From: Pyrus communis
Taxonomy: Eukaryota > Streptophyta > Magnoliopsida > Rosales > Rosaceae
Direction: 5' to 3'
DNA length: 64,000 nucleotides
NCBI RefSeq assembly: GCF_963583255.1
Contig: NC_084817.1
Location: 1,617,001-1,681,000 of the forward strand
Part shown: positions 9,804-22,600 of the stretch, piece after piece
Layout of the letters: the number at the start of each line of letters is the position of its first letter
Numbering within the stretch: the first letter of the stretch is position 1
The notes under the pieces: generated by a model
Databases searched by the model: none
Told to the model about the DNA's origin: nothing
What the model saw: the letters and a program-made list of their open reading frames with translations, nothing else
Program-made: the position numbers and the translations under genes

Positions 9804-11804
9804 TGACACACCCCAACTTAGGAAGGTCGAAGCATGCTGGCCATCACCGTGAGGTGACGTAACCATAACGGTAAGTGATGTGAAAAAGTGGATAAATTTA
9901 AAACTAATTAGAACTAATTATACTAAACAGTGAAAGAGTGCACAATCGTGGGAATAACCCACTACAATTATTCAGAGCATGATAAACAGTACGACTACCG
10001 TAGAAGTCTGGTGCAAAAGCACCAAACTACCGTAGAAGTCTGGTGTAAATGTCTCGACTACCGTAGAAGTTCAAACAGATAATCTCTAATACAAACAGGA
10101 CCGGGTGTAATCAATACGCTCTAATACTACAATCACGTGAAGGCTGGTGCAAAAGCACGGTCACATAGAAGTCGGATTGCCTAATGCAATATGCCCAACA
10201 GGACATACACCTAACTTGGATCCAAGGTGAGCGAACGGTGAGATGTGAACATACACGTGAAGGATTGGCCCAGGCCTTGGGGCGAGTACTGACACTGGTG
10301 CAGCAGAATGAGCATGAACAAATATGTATGAATGTCATGACAGTAATATCTCAACCATATAACAGCATTTATCACATTTAATATCACAATAACGAATACT
10401 TGGCAATATAAGCATAAAAGTGAAGTAACTACGCATTTAGGAAAACTATAAATATGTATATGTGTAAAATAAAATGTCCACTCACAAATACATCGCAAAG
10501 TCGTAGCCCCCGAGTCTAGCCTGGCCCCGTACGTCTTCGGGATATGTTTCCCCTATATGTGAATTAACTATAATAGGATTAATTAAAGCACATATACGGA
10601 AACTTAAATAAAACCCCCATAGTTTGCTCAAACCTAGGGTTTAAATACATGAAACAGATCTACTCGACCTCATGAACCTACATAAATTTTCAGATAAATT
10701 TTTGGACCCCACACGCGCCGACCAAGGCACAGCTAAATGCGCCCCCCATGCGTAGGCACGTACCATCAATGTAACTAATGCCGTTAGGAATATTCTGTTA
10801 GAACCTTAACAGAGATTAACGGCGTTACCTGACACCGTTAGAATATTCCGTCAACTTTGATGAAATATTCTTTATCTTCTCCGACGAGCTCCGTCGTCCG
10901 ACGCAATCCTCCGCTGCCAGCGCAGTAGTCTGCAACTCGAATCTCGCCGATTTCTAGAAAATTTTCAAACTTGCATAACTTCTTCATTTCTCAACAATTT
11001 TCGATCTACTTTATATGGATTTGAAGCTTATAAAGAGTATAATCATGTTATACCTCATTGGAGTCCAAAAGGTGGACGGAGGTGGTCGGAAATCACCTCG
11101 AAATTTCTGGCCAAAAGTGAACTCCTCGAAACTCAGTTGTTTCGACGTCCAAGCTACTTCAAAATTGTCCTAGAGGTCTTGGGAAGTTGTGGGAAAGCTT
11201 CCTCGACCTTCAAAACTCCTTAACTCGGCCTGAAAATTGATGAACTCAAACTCACTGAGTTCGGACCTTCCAAGTTCGACGTCCAAAACTCAGTCAAACT
11301 AAGGTTGGTTGGTATGGTTGAGTTCGTGAAGATGAGATGAACGTAATGGTGAGGTTTTTAAGCTCAATTTATGAGCTTTGGTGCTCATTCATGGTAGTTG
11401 CAGAGAAAGAGAGCTTCGGGAAGGAGAGAGAAAAGGAAGAGAGAGAGAGAGCTTTTGCTTTTGCTTTTCTGATTGGGTGCCGTAAGGAGGGAATGGATGG
11501 GATTGGTGAGAGATTTGAGGGAGTTGATTGGTGAGGGATTGACATAATGGGGAGTGCAGGGGTTGGCTTTAAAGAAAACCAAGGATAGGGTTTAAATTTT
11601 GTACAGAAAAGAGAATCGAAAATCTATTCGAAATAGTATTTTCAAACTGATACAAATTCTCGTACTCTCACAAGAACGTGTACAATTTAAAAAAGATAGC
11701 GAGGAATAAAATAAAAGCGATATAAACACGTCCATACCACTTACCTACAAGGGCATAATAGTTAATTCACATACACAGGGAGGAATTACATAGAAATCGT
11801 CACA
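9804..11804. mobile_element. Probable solo LTR of a retrotransposon
   Basis: A 2001-bp block begins TGACACACCCCAAC and ends GTCACA, with near-matching 5-bp flanks ACTTT (9799-9803) and ATTTT (11805-11809). Composition differs from its surroundings: it is GC-richer, with phrases such as GAAGGTCGAAGCATGC and CTCCGACGAGCTCCGTCG, and has no gag or pol frames. Short tandem units containing CTACCGTAGAAGT repeat between 9992 and 10075. Ends beginning TG and finishing CA and the absence of internal genes suggest a solo LTR. The superfamily cannot be assigned. The one-base mismatch in the flanks leaves the exact ends uncertain. Confidence 0.6.
9992..10075. repeat. Tandem CTACCGTAGAAGT units inside the LTR
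   Basis: Three units of about 35 bp share the core GACTACCGTAGAAGTCTGGT or ACTACCGTAGAAGT. A related unit (AGGCTGGTGCAAAAGCAC) recurs at about 10140. They lie in the 5' part of the putative LTR, where subterminal repeats are common. Confidence 0.65.
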
Positions 11805-12276
11805 ATTTTGATACATTTTTAATAATTAATATAAAATATACGTATTTTATACATGTTTTTGACATATTTAAAAAAGATTTAAATATATAATTTTAAAATT
11901 TTTAAAAAGGCCCTTTTAGTCGAGACATTTTTAGCAGCATTTTGTATCTTACTATTTGTACACGTTTAATGTTATAATGGTCAGTTTTCTGATTTTATAA
12001 ATATGAAGTCAATAATTGATTGCTAGCGTCACCAATATTTAATAAATATGTCAATCATTTCAATTATTTCAACAATCAGAATTTGTTAATTTCACACTCT
12101 GGCCATTTTCCAAGAAAAAATAAAACTCGGTTTGTTTACCATACAACGCATGAATAATTTGGGGCATTTTGATCGATATGCTTGGTTTTTGGATTTCTTA
12201 GACTAAACGTCTAAGACTTTTAAAGATTTGATCAAACTAATTTCTACAATTTTAATTAATTTACTAATTAAGTTCA

Positions 12277-13101
12277 AAACTTCTTGCCCTCAGTCCACTG
12301 GGTTAAGTTAGCATCAGGGCTCCATCTTTAGTCATCCGACTCATCCCCCACTATATATTCTCTTCCATCAACTTCTTCGCATTGGAGCAGCAAACAGCTG
12401 ACAAAAAGGCCGATTCTAATCACCAAAACTTTTTTCATTCCAACTGCCATCGATCTTTGATCGATCCACAAACGAACTATATATGCAACCTTAACCTTTC
12501 ACTATCAACTGCAAATGCAAAACCACATTACAAATCCATTTATATATACAACATTGAGCCTATTAAGCATTCAATTAGTAAGTTTTGATTTGCTTCTCCA
12601 AATGCCATATGATATTTCCGTAACTAATTATCACATTTATTGAATAAATTATTATTGAAAATATTCCTTATTCTTCTATGCTTGTGTATTTTTTTTTTTT
12701 TTATAGCTGACCATGCTTGTGTATTTCAACTCATCGTCAGGGTCAATTTCTGAAATCACATTAATTCCTGATGATTTTATTCCATTTTAGAGATAACATT
12801 GACTGGGTGGATGATCCATTGAAGTTTTTGTAATGATTTTATATCATTTTGACGTCAATTATTTGATCATTGCCAATGCAGGAATTGGATTCCCTTGAGG
12901 TGAGACGCTGTGTGGTGCTACTCGTGAGGGGGCGTTTTAGAGAATAGAGTCTCACATATGAGCAATTGTGTTTCCTTGTAGCTCATTTAGTATTTCAATT
13001 TTTAGCGTAGATTTTTTTGGTTTTAAGACATGAATGTCAGTTTGGATTGCTTGAATGATATTAGTTTATATATGAAGCATGTTACATTATGTTGTGTGTA
13101 T
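12277..13101 (-). pseudogene. Duplicated phytocyanin exon 1 plus 5' flank
   Basis: The segment is a diverged copy of 7119-7860, in the same orientation. On the minus strand it holds exon 1 of the phytocyanin gene: the start region, the signal-peptide codons and the SPDANLTQW codons are recognisable. A small insertion near 12332-12340 (AGTCATCCGACTC against TCTC in the intact gene) changes the frame, and no exon 2 follows. The promoter-side homology extends to about 13101, with a T-run insertion near 12690. With the inverted exon-2 relic at 9032, it implies at least one duplication followed by rearrangement. Confidence 0.8.
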
Positions 13102-13612
13102 TTTCTTTAATACTATCACCGAGTGTGTTGATCATGGAAACGATCATGTGATGCTAAAACTTAAGAAAATTTTGTTTTGACTTCGTTTCGAGATTTGATA
13201 TTGTATTCCCTCCTGCTTTGATATTGTTTACGATAAAAAAAAAAAACCCTAAATGTTCAACTTGAATTTGTGCGGCGTTTAAAATCCAATATGAACAACT
13301 TGCATTCATTCAATTACAGGTATCAATATCCACCCACCCCAAACAAAAACACAATATAAAAACTTATTGTATGAAAATTTTTGTTTACTCCAAGTCGAAT
13401 GCCAACAGAAACCGTAACATATATAAATGAAATGTGTACACTTAAATTCCAATTTAGCAAAACTCCAGCGAAACCATTAACATGTTTTTCGTATCGCTAT
13501 ACATTTTTGAGCAGCCAAGCAATGTCAGAGCATAAAGCACAAGTGAGCATATCATTGCAACGTAATGTTCGAACAACAAATGATTGGAAATTGAAGTAAT
13601 ATACAGAAAGAG

Positions 13613-14220
13613 ATGACACCTTCACTCCCCGGTCCAGCATTTTGTTCTCCAATCTGTAAACCACGTCGTCGTCGTCGTCCGGTTTCTGGTTCCTTTATCC
13701 AAACAACCTCCGCCCCCACTCGTCTCAGCAAGAACGGCAGCTCCATCAACAACAATGGGATCCTGTTCCTTTTTTTTTTTTTTTTTACAGTTCATCAAAA
13801 AAGAGGGAAGATCAAATAAAATAAAATAAATAGGCTTTTTCTATTTTCCACTTTTCCCATTGCTTTCCGATTTTCCGAGAAAATTATAGATGTTTACCGG
13901 AAAGGGAGAGCTCGTGGGAGACCAAGAGAACCAGCTTGGACTTCATGATATCCAGAGGGTTTGGTCCGACGCTCCGGGCTGCTCGACCGGCCGCGGAGTG
14001 GACTACGTCAGGTGTACTGTCACTTCCATCACCGAAACGAATGCCACAGTTCGCGCTAGCTGCATTAATCGAACGCGTCTCTTATGAAGAAAACTATGGC
14101 GGAAAAGAGAGAAGAGTGCCAGAACCAGCAAGGACCATTTCTTCTTCTGCATTCCCATCCATGGATTCACCGGCTTCCCCATCAATCTCTTCACTCACCC
14201 TTTTTACCATTTCGTGAACA
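13613..14220 (-). pseudogene. GT4-type glycosyltransferase pseudogene, 5' part
   Basis: Exon 1 lies at about 14200-13898 and exon 2 at 13762 to about 13617, with an intron of 135 bases. Recognisable pieces lie in different frames: MGKPVNPWMGMQKKKWSLLV (N-terminus and start of a membrane anchor), SAIVFFIRDAFD followed by an in-frame TAA, PNPLDIMKSKLVLLVSHELS, then LLLMELPFLLRRVGAEVVW. After VVWI a one-base shift is needed to reach KPDDDDDVVYRLENKMLDRG. The order matches plant Golgi-type proteins annotated as UDP-glycosyltransferase superfamily (from memory At1g75420 and At1g19710). The rest of the gene is missing. At least three frameshifts plus a stop make this a dead gene. Confidence 0.8.
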
Positions 14221-14780
14221 ACAATGGCGAAGAAGAATGGGGAAATTTGGAAAAATAATCACAATTTGGACTCCATATAGAATTTATAACCATGATTTTA
14301 AATGAGAGCTACTAGACCCACCCATTGTCTTATTTTTCCACCCCCACCTTTAAAAAGTTAAAAAATTAAAATGCTATTTTTCCATCCACTATTATTTCCA
14401 AAATAACCTTTAATATATATGTACATATAGAATTATAAAATTGTCTCTCAAAAAATATAACAAATAATATGTAAATGAAAACCACTAAGGTCTGCAAATT
14501 CAAATGGAAACGACAGAGGTATCCAAATTCAAAAGAATTTGACAATGACAATTTTAAAAATACGATGGACAAATTCAAATGACCTACACACAAATTATTC
14601 TTCTACATTTTCAATGGAAACATAATCTTCTACCTCTTCTATAGAAGCGTCATCTTCTACTTATTCAATGAAAAAGTCGTCTTCTAAGTCCATTGCTATT
14701 TTTTTACTTTCTTTGGATGAAAGGAGATGAAAATATGAGTTAGGGTTTAAGGTAGACAAATTGTCTCTCATGCCCAATCT

Positions 14781-14817
<37 letters not shown>

Positions 14818-15645
14818 AAGCAAAACAAAATAATTAATGTCCTTATCAGTTTTTTTTGATAAATGGACAAATTTGTAATTAAAAAATTCATTAAAAGGTG
14901 GGGTGAGAATAACATCACTCTTTTAAATTAATGATAATTATAATCAAAAGTTGATATAAGAATACTATTATACCCTTAATTACTAGAAACTTTCCCATAA
15001 CTAATCTAAAAGACTTGGAAATGAAGGACACGTAAAGTGCGAATTCTTTCTCTTCATAGAAACCAACCAAATAAATTTGAGTTAAATTGTGAATATGTAA
15101 CATAAAATCAAGCATTCAATTCTTTGATTGGATTTTGGTTAAAGATTGAAAAGCTGAAATCCATAAGCTAAAAGTTAAAAGCCAGAAACAAATGGCAATC
15201 TTTTTACAAGCTGAAATGGGTTGGAGTACCATGGCTTGACGGGCCAATGGGAACAATGCTTTCAGAGTAATGATGAAAGAGGTCGAAATCTACTCTCTGT
15301 TCAGAAAATCAAAAGCAACAAAAATCAGAAAAAGTAAGGGAGTTTTAATAAATAAATAAAATTCACGGTATTGTTCATTTTAAAGAAAAATCATATTTTT
15401 ACACTAAAAAGTCAATTATGATATTATTCACTTTACTATTTATTTTGTCATTATCGTTAAAACTCAAAGTTTTCAAACTCTTTTCATTAGTTTTTCTAAA
15501 AATTAAATAACAAAAATTGAAGGAAAATATTAAAAATCATAAGAAGAATAGTACCTTTGGTGGGTCCACCCATTATCCTTACAGTGATTATCTTCATCTC
15601 CATGGCTGAAGCGGAAACCCTAGATCTTGTGCTGGTCTGAAGATA
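14221..15645. other. Intergenic with a long T run, no gene seen
   Basis: AT-rich spacer. An uninterrupted T run of about 32 bases lies at 14781-14812. Frames on the minus strand here are short and low in complexity. Confidence 0.4.
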
Positions 15646-15648
15646 TTA

Positions 15649-16503
15649 GGTCATCTCTAACCCAATAAGGGTCAGAGAGCTTCCTTTAACCTTATAATAA
15701 AATATATTTTAATGAATAGTATCATGCCATATTTCATACCATCTCTAACCAAGGGGGCCAAAGGGTCATAGGCCAAATATAGTCGTGTGTCAAAAAACCA
15801 TCTCTAACCGAGGGAACCAAAGAGCCGTAGGCCAAACATAATTTATTATTTTATTGAATTAATATGGTTAATTAAATTAAACTATTATATTAAAATAAGG
15901 TTTACAGACATATTTTGAGTGCCACTTGTCGTCAAATGAATAAGCCTCTAGATTTCTTATCTTTATATAATCTCAATAATTTTTTGGATTGGATTTTGAG
16001 TGACACGTGTTGCTAACGTGAGTAACTCTCCAGATTTCTTATCTTTATGTAATCTCAATAATTTTTCGAACAGAATTTTGAGTGACATGTGTCGCTAAAG
16101 TGAAAAGTATGTGAGAAATGGTGTAGGAATGACTTAGATATTTACAGGAAAAAATTATAATTTTTTTTTAAATTCTAAAAAAAATTCAAATTCCAACAGT
16201 AACCTGACGGCAGCATGACGACAGCATGACATCAGCTAGCCCTTGCTAGCTGGCGTCATGCTGACGCCAGGTAGCCATTGGCATTCAAATGGGCTAAGCT
16301 GAAGGGTTGGCAAAATGTCAGGCTTAAGATTCTAGCGCTGGAGGGCTGGCTGGAAATGGCCAGCCTGTTGGCCTGATTTGGCGGTATTGGCCCGAGGCAG
16401 CCCATAAGCCCTTTGGCCTAGCCCTTGGTTGGAGACGGTTTTCCTGTCATTCCGAACTATTTTTAGTCCTATGGCCCTTTGGCCAAGTCGGTTGGAGATG
16501 GCC
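15649..16503. mobile_element. Harbinger-like non-autonomous DNA element, 855 bp
   Basis: The element starts GGTCATCTCTAACC and ends GGTTGGAGATGGCC, imperfect terminal inverted repeats, and is flanked on both sides by TTA (15646-15648 and 16504-16506). A TTA target duplication is typical of the PIF/Harbinger superfamily. Subterminal blocks repeat the pattern CCATCTCTAACCRAGGG with CAAAGGG and TAGGCCAAA. An internal region, 15918-16098, contains a diverged tandem duplication. No transposase frame is present. Confidence 0.75.
15918..16098. repeat. Diverged tandem duplication inside the element
   Basis: The block TTTTGAGTGACACGTGT followed by a run containing AGATTTCTTATCTTTAT and AATCTCAATAATTTTT occurs about two and a half times, with a period near 80 bp. 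The copies differ by scattered substitutions. Confidence 0.7.
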
Positions 16504-16704
16504 TTAGCACCTCAGAGAAGAGCTGAAAGTTTGAAGCGAGGTAGAGGAGAGAACCTCATGGGTATATCAGTACTTTTACATTAACTTTTGGATATAATTA
16601 TAGCAACTTAAAAGTGTTGCTATAATTATATTTGGGGTCCAAATTTTGGTTAATTTTCTAAATTTCCCAAGTCTTTCTTTCCTCTCTTCTTGACTGTGAT
16701 TCTC

Positions 16705-16965
16705 TTGTTCACACCAGATGCTCAATGAAATGCTTCATTTGACAAGCTTTAGCAATCTTCAATAATACTCACAGTTTTCTATAGCTACGCTTGACAAGCA
16801 TCATAATAGTTGTTGATATATGTTCGCATAAGCCTTCACCAGATGTGGGTAGGATCGACATGTTTCTACCAAGTGCTCAACGAAATGTTCCAATGAGGTT
16901 TTTTTTTTTGTTCGAAATCTTGATCTTATTATTTGAAAATTCTAACCCTACTACTGCATATATAT
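16705..16965. repeat. Dispersed repeat, copy 1
   Basis: Shares long blocks with 33050-33270, including CTCAATAAAGTGC- and TTGACAAGC-like stretches, CATAGTAGTTGTTGA, and TTTCTACYAGTGCTCRACGAAATG. The shared unit ends in a TTATTTGAAA tract. Probably a relic of one transposable element family; no ends were defined. Confidence 0.55.
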
Positions 16966-18220
16966 TACACTTGAACTTTTGGGCTTGAAAAACCGAATAG
17001 GTGTGGACACTGGTGTTGATGGAATTAAGTGAGAAACAAACAGTGTATCTTTTGGCCCCAAAATCTACTCAAATGATAGCAACCCATCAACTACAAAGGC
17101 GATGGTACCCCGGCAACAACATACGACTAAGCTCGGCTTCCACGTGTACGGTTGACAGTGCAACAGATAATAACATACAAGCATCCATTAGCCATGCCCA
17201 CATCTCCGTTTCATGAGAAATATCGACGACAGTCGGAAGACTCTAAAAAAATGAAACTCTTTATAAACTTCTGTCATTTTTATGTATTTTTCATACTATT
17301 TTATAATATTAATAACAAAATTAATTTTAAATTGTAAAATGGCAAAATATTCATAAAGACTGAGAGTCCATTTTTCTTCCATTTTTTAGTCTACCCGACA
17401 AAGCAAAAGCGGGGGCTATTTTTATGTTGGCCCTTTCTCTTTGTTATGATCACGTGCCACCACGTGATTGAAGAACAATTCACAAAAAGGATGTGCTATC
17501 CACCTATTATATTTTACTTCTTACATACCTTTTGTTAATTTTTATCTGTTGATTTTCTTTAATTCATCCGACCCGACACTAAAAATTAAAAGAATGTATG
17601 AAAAGTAAAATAGGTGTGTGAATATCACATCTCCTCACAAAACTAAGATAAGCAGTGAGAATGATATGATCAGCTAATACGTTTTTGGCACGTGTACCTT
17701 GTCATTTCCTCTGCAAAATGCCATACTGTTCGATAGCGATCTATTACATACTTGCCTGCTCAATTATTGTTGTGTGACGATGGGTTTTAGATGTGACTCA
17801 TACAGATGACAAGAATGTTTAGAGTACGATGAGCTCTTTGAAATTAGTACAACCCTACCTAGTTTGTTGGGGTAATTAAGATAAAATTGTTTAGAAAATT
17901 ATTATTAGCGCAAAAAAAATCTCATTTTATACTCCTTATAAGTGTATTTTTTTTAATTATAAAAAATTTGAAATATCAGATGAAATTTTTGAAATACTAA
18001 TAATAATTTCTATTGTTTAAAAAAAAAGGAGAAAAATGACTTCAGCGGTCAGCTCGTGACTTAAAGTCGGGGCAACTAATTGGAGATACTGTTTGTAAAT
18101 GACAGCAGATGGAGGTGGTGAATGCAACCGCTCGGATGGTTCCTGTCTCACAAATTGGAGATACTGTTGGTAAATGACAGCATATGGACGGCCCATATCT
18201 CTCTACTCAAAATTAATATA
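16966..18220. other. Intergenic with short direct repeats
   Basis: No gene recognised. Two G-box palindromes lie back to back near 17450 (ATCACGTG CCA CCACGTGAT). A short direct repeat built on TTGGAGATACTGTT and GTAAATGACAGCA occurs at about 18080-18110 and 18157-18187. Confidence 0.45.
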
Positions 18221-18390
18221 TTTTTTTTTTTAACAAACGATATTATTTATATTAAACAATGGAAGTGAGCTTAGCCTTATAATGGGGTTAGCAATAATGT
18301 TGTTCAAACTCGTATTTGACGAAAATCGAACGTAAGATCTCTTACTTACAAATAAAAAGAAATATCACTAAATCATAGTACTAAGTGATC
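18221..18390 (-). mobile_element. tRNA-derived SINE, minus-strand copy
   Basis: Read on the minus strand it begins GATCACTTAGTACTATG, passes a degraded B-box region, and ends in an A tail (the T run at 18221-18231 on the plus strand). It aligns throughout with the copies at 36513 and 1896. Confidence 0.6.
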
Positions 18391-19633
18391 AAAATTAAAT
18401 ATCTTTAAACATTAGTATATTCTTATTTGTATTTATACACCCCTACATTTTATTTTAAGTTTTCTCCTAGGAGAAAACGTGGCAGGAGAGTGTCACTAAC
18501 TGCCAGAATACAAAGAAGACTCACCATAAAGTCACCATAAAGTCGTTGTAGAAGTTGATGACTATGAAAACGTGGCAGGAGAGTGTCACTAACTGCCAAG
18601 AATACCTAGTAGCTCTGTGTTAGCCTCACTTGTACGGAACACTTAAAATATCCATATGTAAATTTATAAAACTATTCATAGATATATTGATATCAATATC
18701 TATTTTAGCAGCTATTGATGAAAATGTTAAAAAATTTGCTCAAAAGCATAAAAATTTAAAATCAAATTTGAAAGAATATCATATGATAAGTTGTTGATGT
18801 TTAATTGATATAAGGAAAACATTGACAAAATTTATTAATTTTAATCAAAATTTAAAAATTTCTCTAAATAAGATAAAGTCTAAACTTCGTCCTGAGTCTT
18901 TATTCTTAAATTTTTAAGAAAATTAATGAAAAGTTCTTAAAAATTTTAGTTTTAATGAAAAATGACAAATAAATGTGTAACACAATAATACTAGAAAAGG
19001 TAAAAATATGATTTTTCATTAAAAATTAACAGTATTGAAAGTGTTTCGTTAAAACCCTTTAATTTTTTTCATTATTTTCATAAAATATATGAGGACTGTT
19101 TCAAAATCCGAGAGAATTGGAAAACCTACACACTCGATCACAGTACATCTCTCTCACTCACCATTTCCGGTTGCCGACTAGTTCACTCTTAAATTCCATT
19201 AATTTAAGCCCTTGATTTAATTTAGTTTTCCGTGACTTCTCTCACGCATTCACTCTCACCCAAAACCCACAGCACCTCCATCGCCAACCCGGCATTCACT
19301 CTCTTCCACTTGCCATTTTTGGCTCACTTCGATCACCTCCCATTTTGGTCACACCATCGTTAGACCAGGAAGAGTTGCATTAAAGCTTTGATGATCCTTT
19401 TGGCATCTGGGGTTCTTCTCATTCTTTCTAATTTTACAATTTTCCGACGATCCGGGAATTCCTGATTTCGCCTCTGGTATTTTGGGTGATTTTCTGTTTT
19501 CGATCCTGTGCATGTTTGTAGGGCTTTTCTGAAAAGTGCTTTTATTTGCTGTTGCATAAAAAAACCATTTAGGTCATAGAATATTTGAATCAGAATATTT
19601 GAAAAGTTGTGTGCTTTTTCGTTTCTGTGAACC
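18391..19633. other. Intergenic and AGPase 5' region
   Basis: A direct repeat built on GAAAACGTGGCAGGAGAGTG followed by TCACTAACTGCC occurs at 18473-18510 and 18566-18603. The last few hundred bases before 19634, with pyrimidine-rich TCTCTCACTCACC tracts, probably hold the AGPase promoter and leader. No other gene is seen. Confidence 0.45.
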
Positions 19634-22600
19634 ATGGATTCCTGCTGTGCGACATTGAGGGCCAATGGGTTCTTGGGGGAGAGTGTGAGGTTGGGTTCAA
19701 AGAGCAGAGATTTGAGTGCCCTGTTTCTCAAAAGCTCTAAATTTGAAAGCAGAGGTAGGAAGCTTAAGCCTCCTGGTGTGGCTTACTCCATTTTTACCGA
19801 TGTCAACCAAGAGGCTGTGGTAAGTCTTCCTGATCCTGTGTGTGTAACTGTTGTTCTTGTTTTCTAGACCGAAATCTTGGGATTTTGATGATTTGGGTTT
19901 TTTTGAGTAATCACTTTTGGCTTTTGTGCTTTTGATTTCAGACGTTTCAGGCACCACTGTTTGAGACTCCAAGGGCTGACCCCAAAAATGTGGCTTCTAT
20001 AATTTTGGGTGGAGGTGCCGGAACTCGCCTCTTTCCTCTCACCAGCAAGAGAGCCAAGCCGGCGGTAAGAGATCAGTATTTGTTTGTCTTTCGTTTCAGT
20101 TAATCATATCGAAAAATGGTTTCTTTACATAAAATTTGGTGTCGAATTTTGCAATGTTATGTGATTTGCAGGTTCCGATTGGAGGGTGTTACAGGCTGAT
20201 TGATATCCCAATGAGCAATTGCATTAACAGTGGCATTAAAAAGATATTTATATTAACGCAATATAACTCGTTTTCCCTCAATCGTCACCTTGCTCGTACT
20301 TATAATTTCGGGGATGGTATGAATTTCGGAGATGGATTTGTGGAGGTAATGTGTTGGAATTTGTCTGTCGAACCACATTTGATCGTTGCAATTAATGAAG
20401 AAAATATTTAGTGAATTGAAGACTAATTTTTTGGAGCAATAGGTTTTGGCTGCCACTCAAACACCAGGAGAAGCTGGGAAGAGATGGTTCCAAGGAACAG
20501 CTGATGCTGTCAGGCAATTTATATGGGTCTTCGAGGTGGGTGCTTTCGATTTTACAAGTCTTTATCGAGAATTAGGTGGAAATAGACTGAAATCTTTTGG
20601 ATGATCTGTGCAGGATGCAAAGAACAAAAATGTTGAGCATATACTGATATTATCCGGCGATCATCTTTACAGGATGGACTATCTGGACTTTATACAGGTG
20701 CTTATTACTTGCTGGTGGAAAATTTTAATTTATTTTAGTTATAACCTTCTAAAAATCCAAATATCCTTCATACCAATGGCCGTAATTCTTACAGAAACAT
20801 ATTGATACAAATGCCGACATTACAGTTTCATGTCTACCCATGGATGAAAGGTACATTTTCGTTTCCTAATACTACTGTTTCAAGCGTCCCTCGCAGATAG
20901 ATATATGTTCAAAATAAACTCTGCTTCTTTTGTTCCACCTTGGAAATATAACTGACAGATATTTGTCCTTGTCGTGGATCTTGTTTGTCTTGCAGCCGGG
21001 CATCAGATTACGGACTCATGAAAATAGACCAGTCAGGGCGTATAATCCAATTTGCTGAAAAACCAAAAGGCGCTGACCTAGAAGCAATGGTAGTTAAAGC
21101 TGCTTATTTTGATTGTATTTTTGTGCTTTCCTCATTGTTTTACTGGATTTACTGTAATCGAAGTACTTCAATTATCGTTCCAGATGATGCGCCATATCCT
21201 TCCCCTAATTTCATTTTTTGTCTATGGCTTATTTGCCCACTGCAGCAAGTTGATACCACTGTTCTGGGGCTTTCTGATCTGGAGGCTATGAATTCTCCTT
21301 ATATTGCATCGATGGGTGTTTATGTGTTCAGAACTGATGTCCTACTAAAGCTATTAAGGTGGAGCTATCCTTCTTGCAATGATTTTGGCTCCGAGATTAT
21401 TCCATCAGCTGTGAAGGAGCACAACGTCCAGGTGAGATAGCTCTTTCGATAAAAGTTTTATCTCATCTTTGTTTTTTTCTTATAGTTCATCTTTGAATAT
21501 TTATACAAGTAATTCTCAAAAATTGGCTTGTATTTGGTAACTGAGTGACTGAGTAACGGGATGCTCTACATGATCAGGCATATCTATTCAATGACTACTG
21601 GGAGGATATCGGAACTGTAAAGTCTTTCTTCGATGCAAACTTGGCCCTCACAGAACAGGTTGGTAATACCTGCACTGAATCGTTCCTACTCTTCAATTGG
21701 ATTTTTTCCTCGACGTGCATATGTGGGAACGATTACTGATTACATACTTTCTTTCCTGCAGCCTCCGAAGTTTGAATTCAATGATCCAAAGACACCTTTC
21801 TACACCTCTCCTAGATTCTTGCCACCTACAAAAGTTGAAGAATGCAGGGTATGATTGCGAGTTTAAATTACTATGTGATATTCGCTATGTCTTTCTGATC
21901 TCATTGCAAAGTGAATTTTGCAGATTATGGATGCAATTATTTCTCATGGTTGCTTCTTGCGAGAGTGTAGTGTTCAACACTCCATTGTAGGTGTGCGCTC
22001 TCGTCTAGAGTCCGGTGTAGAACTTAAGGTACGCATTGGTAACAACAGGCTACCAGATTCCAATCTGTCAATCTTGAACTCATTGTTATGTTATATATTT
22101 CAAACGGCAGTTAGAATTCGCTTGCAAACATAAGCATGCTTGTATTACGAGCGCTGACTACATTTGGTTATTTTAAATCGATGTTCAGGATACTATGATG
22201 ATGGGTGCAGACTACTACCAAACGGAATCTGAGATTGCATCTCTGCTAGCTCAAGGAAAGGTTCCAGTTGGTGTCGGAGAAAATACCAAAATCTGGTGAA
22301 ATACCATTAGTTACAGATTTCTGTTTAGTTCTGAATAGAATTCTCGCTCTTTTATACTGATCTTTCGTGCCATATCTCTTGAAGGAATTGCATTATCGAC
22401 AAGAACGCCAAGATAGGAAGAAATGTGGTGATCACAAATGGCGATGTAAGTACTCCTTTCGAAACTTGATAGGACTCGAAAAGATCTGATCATCATTGCA
22501 TTATTTCTGATTTCGACATTGATGAACAAATTGCTTCGACTTCTCAGGGAGTTGAAGAAGCAGAGAGGGCAGACGAAGGATTTTACGTAAGGTCGGGAAT

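Noticed and set aside
9992..10075. CRISPR-like array
   Set aside because: Plant nuclear DNA; the units are ordinary subterminal tandem repeats of an LTR without regular unique spacers.
10111..10498. Overlapping short frames in the solo LTR
   Set aside because: No gag or pol motifs; chance frames in non-coding LTR sequence.
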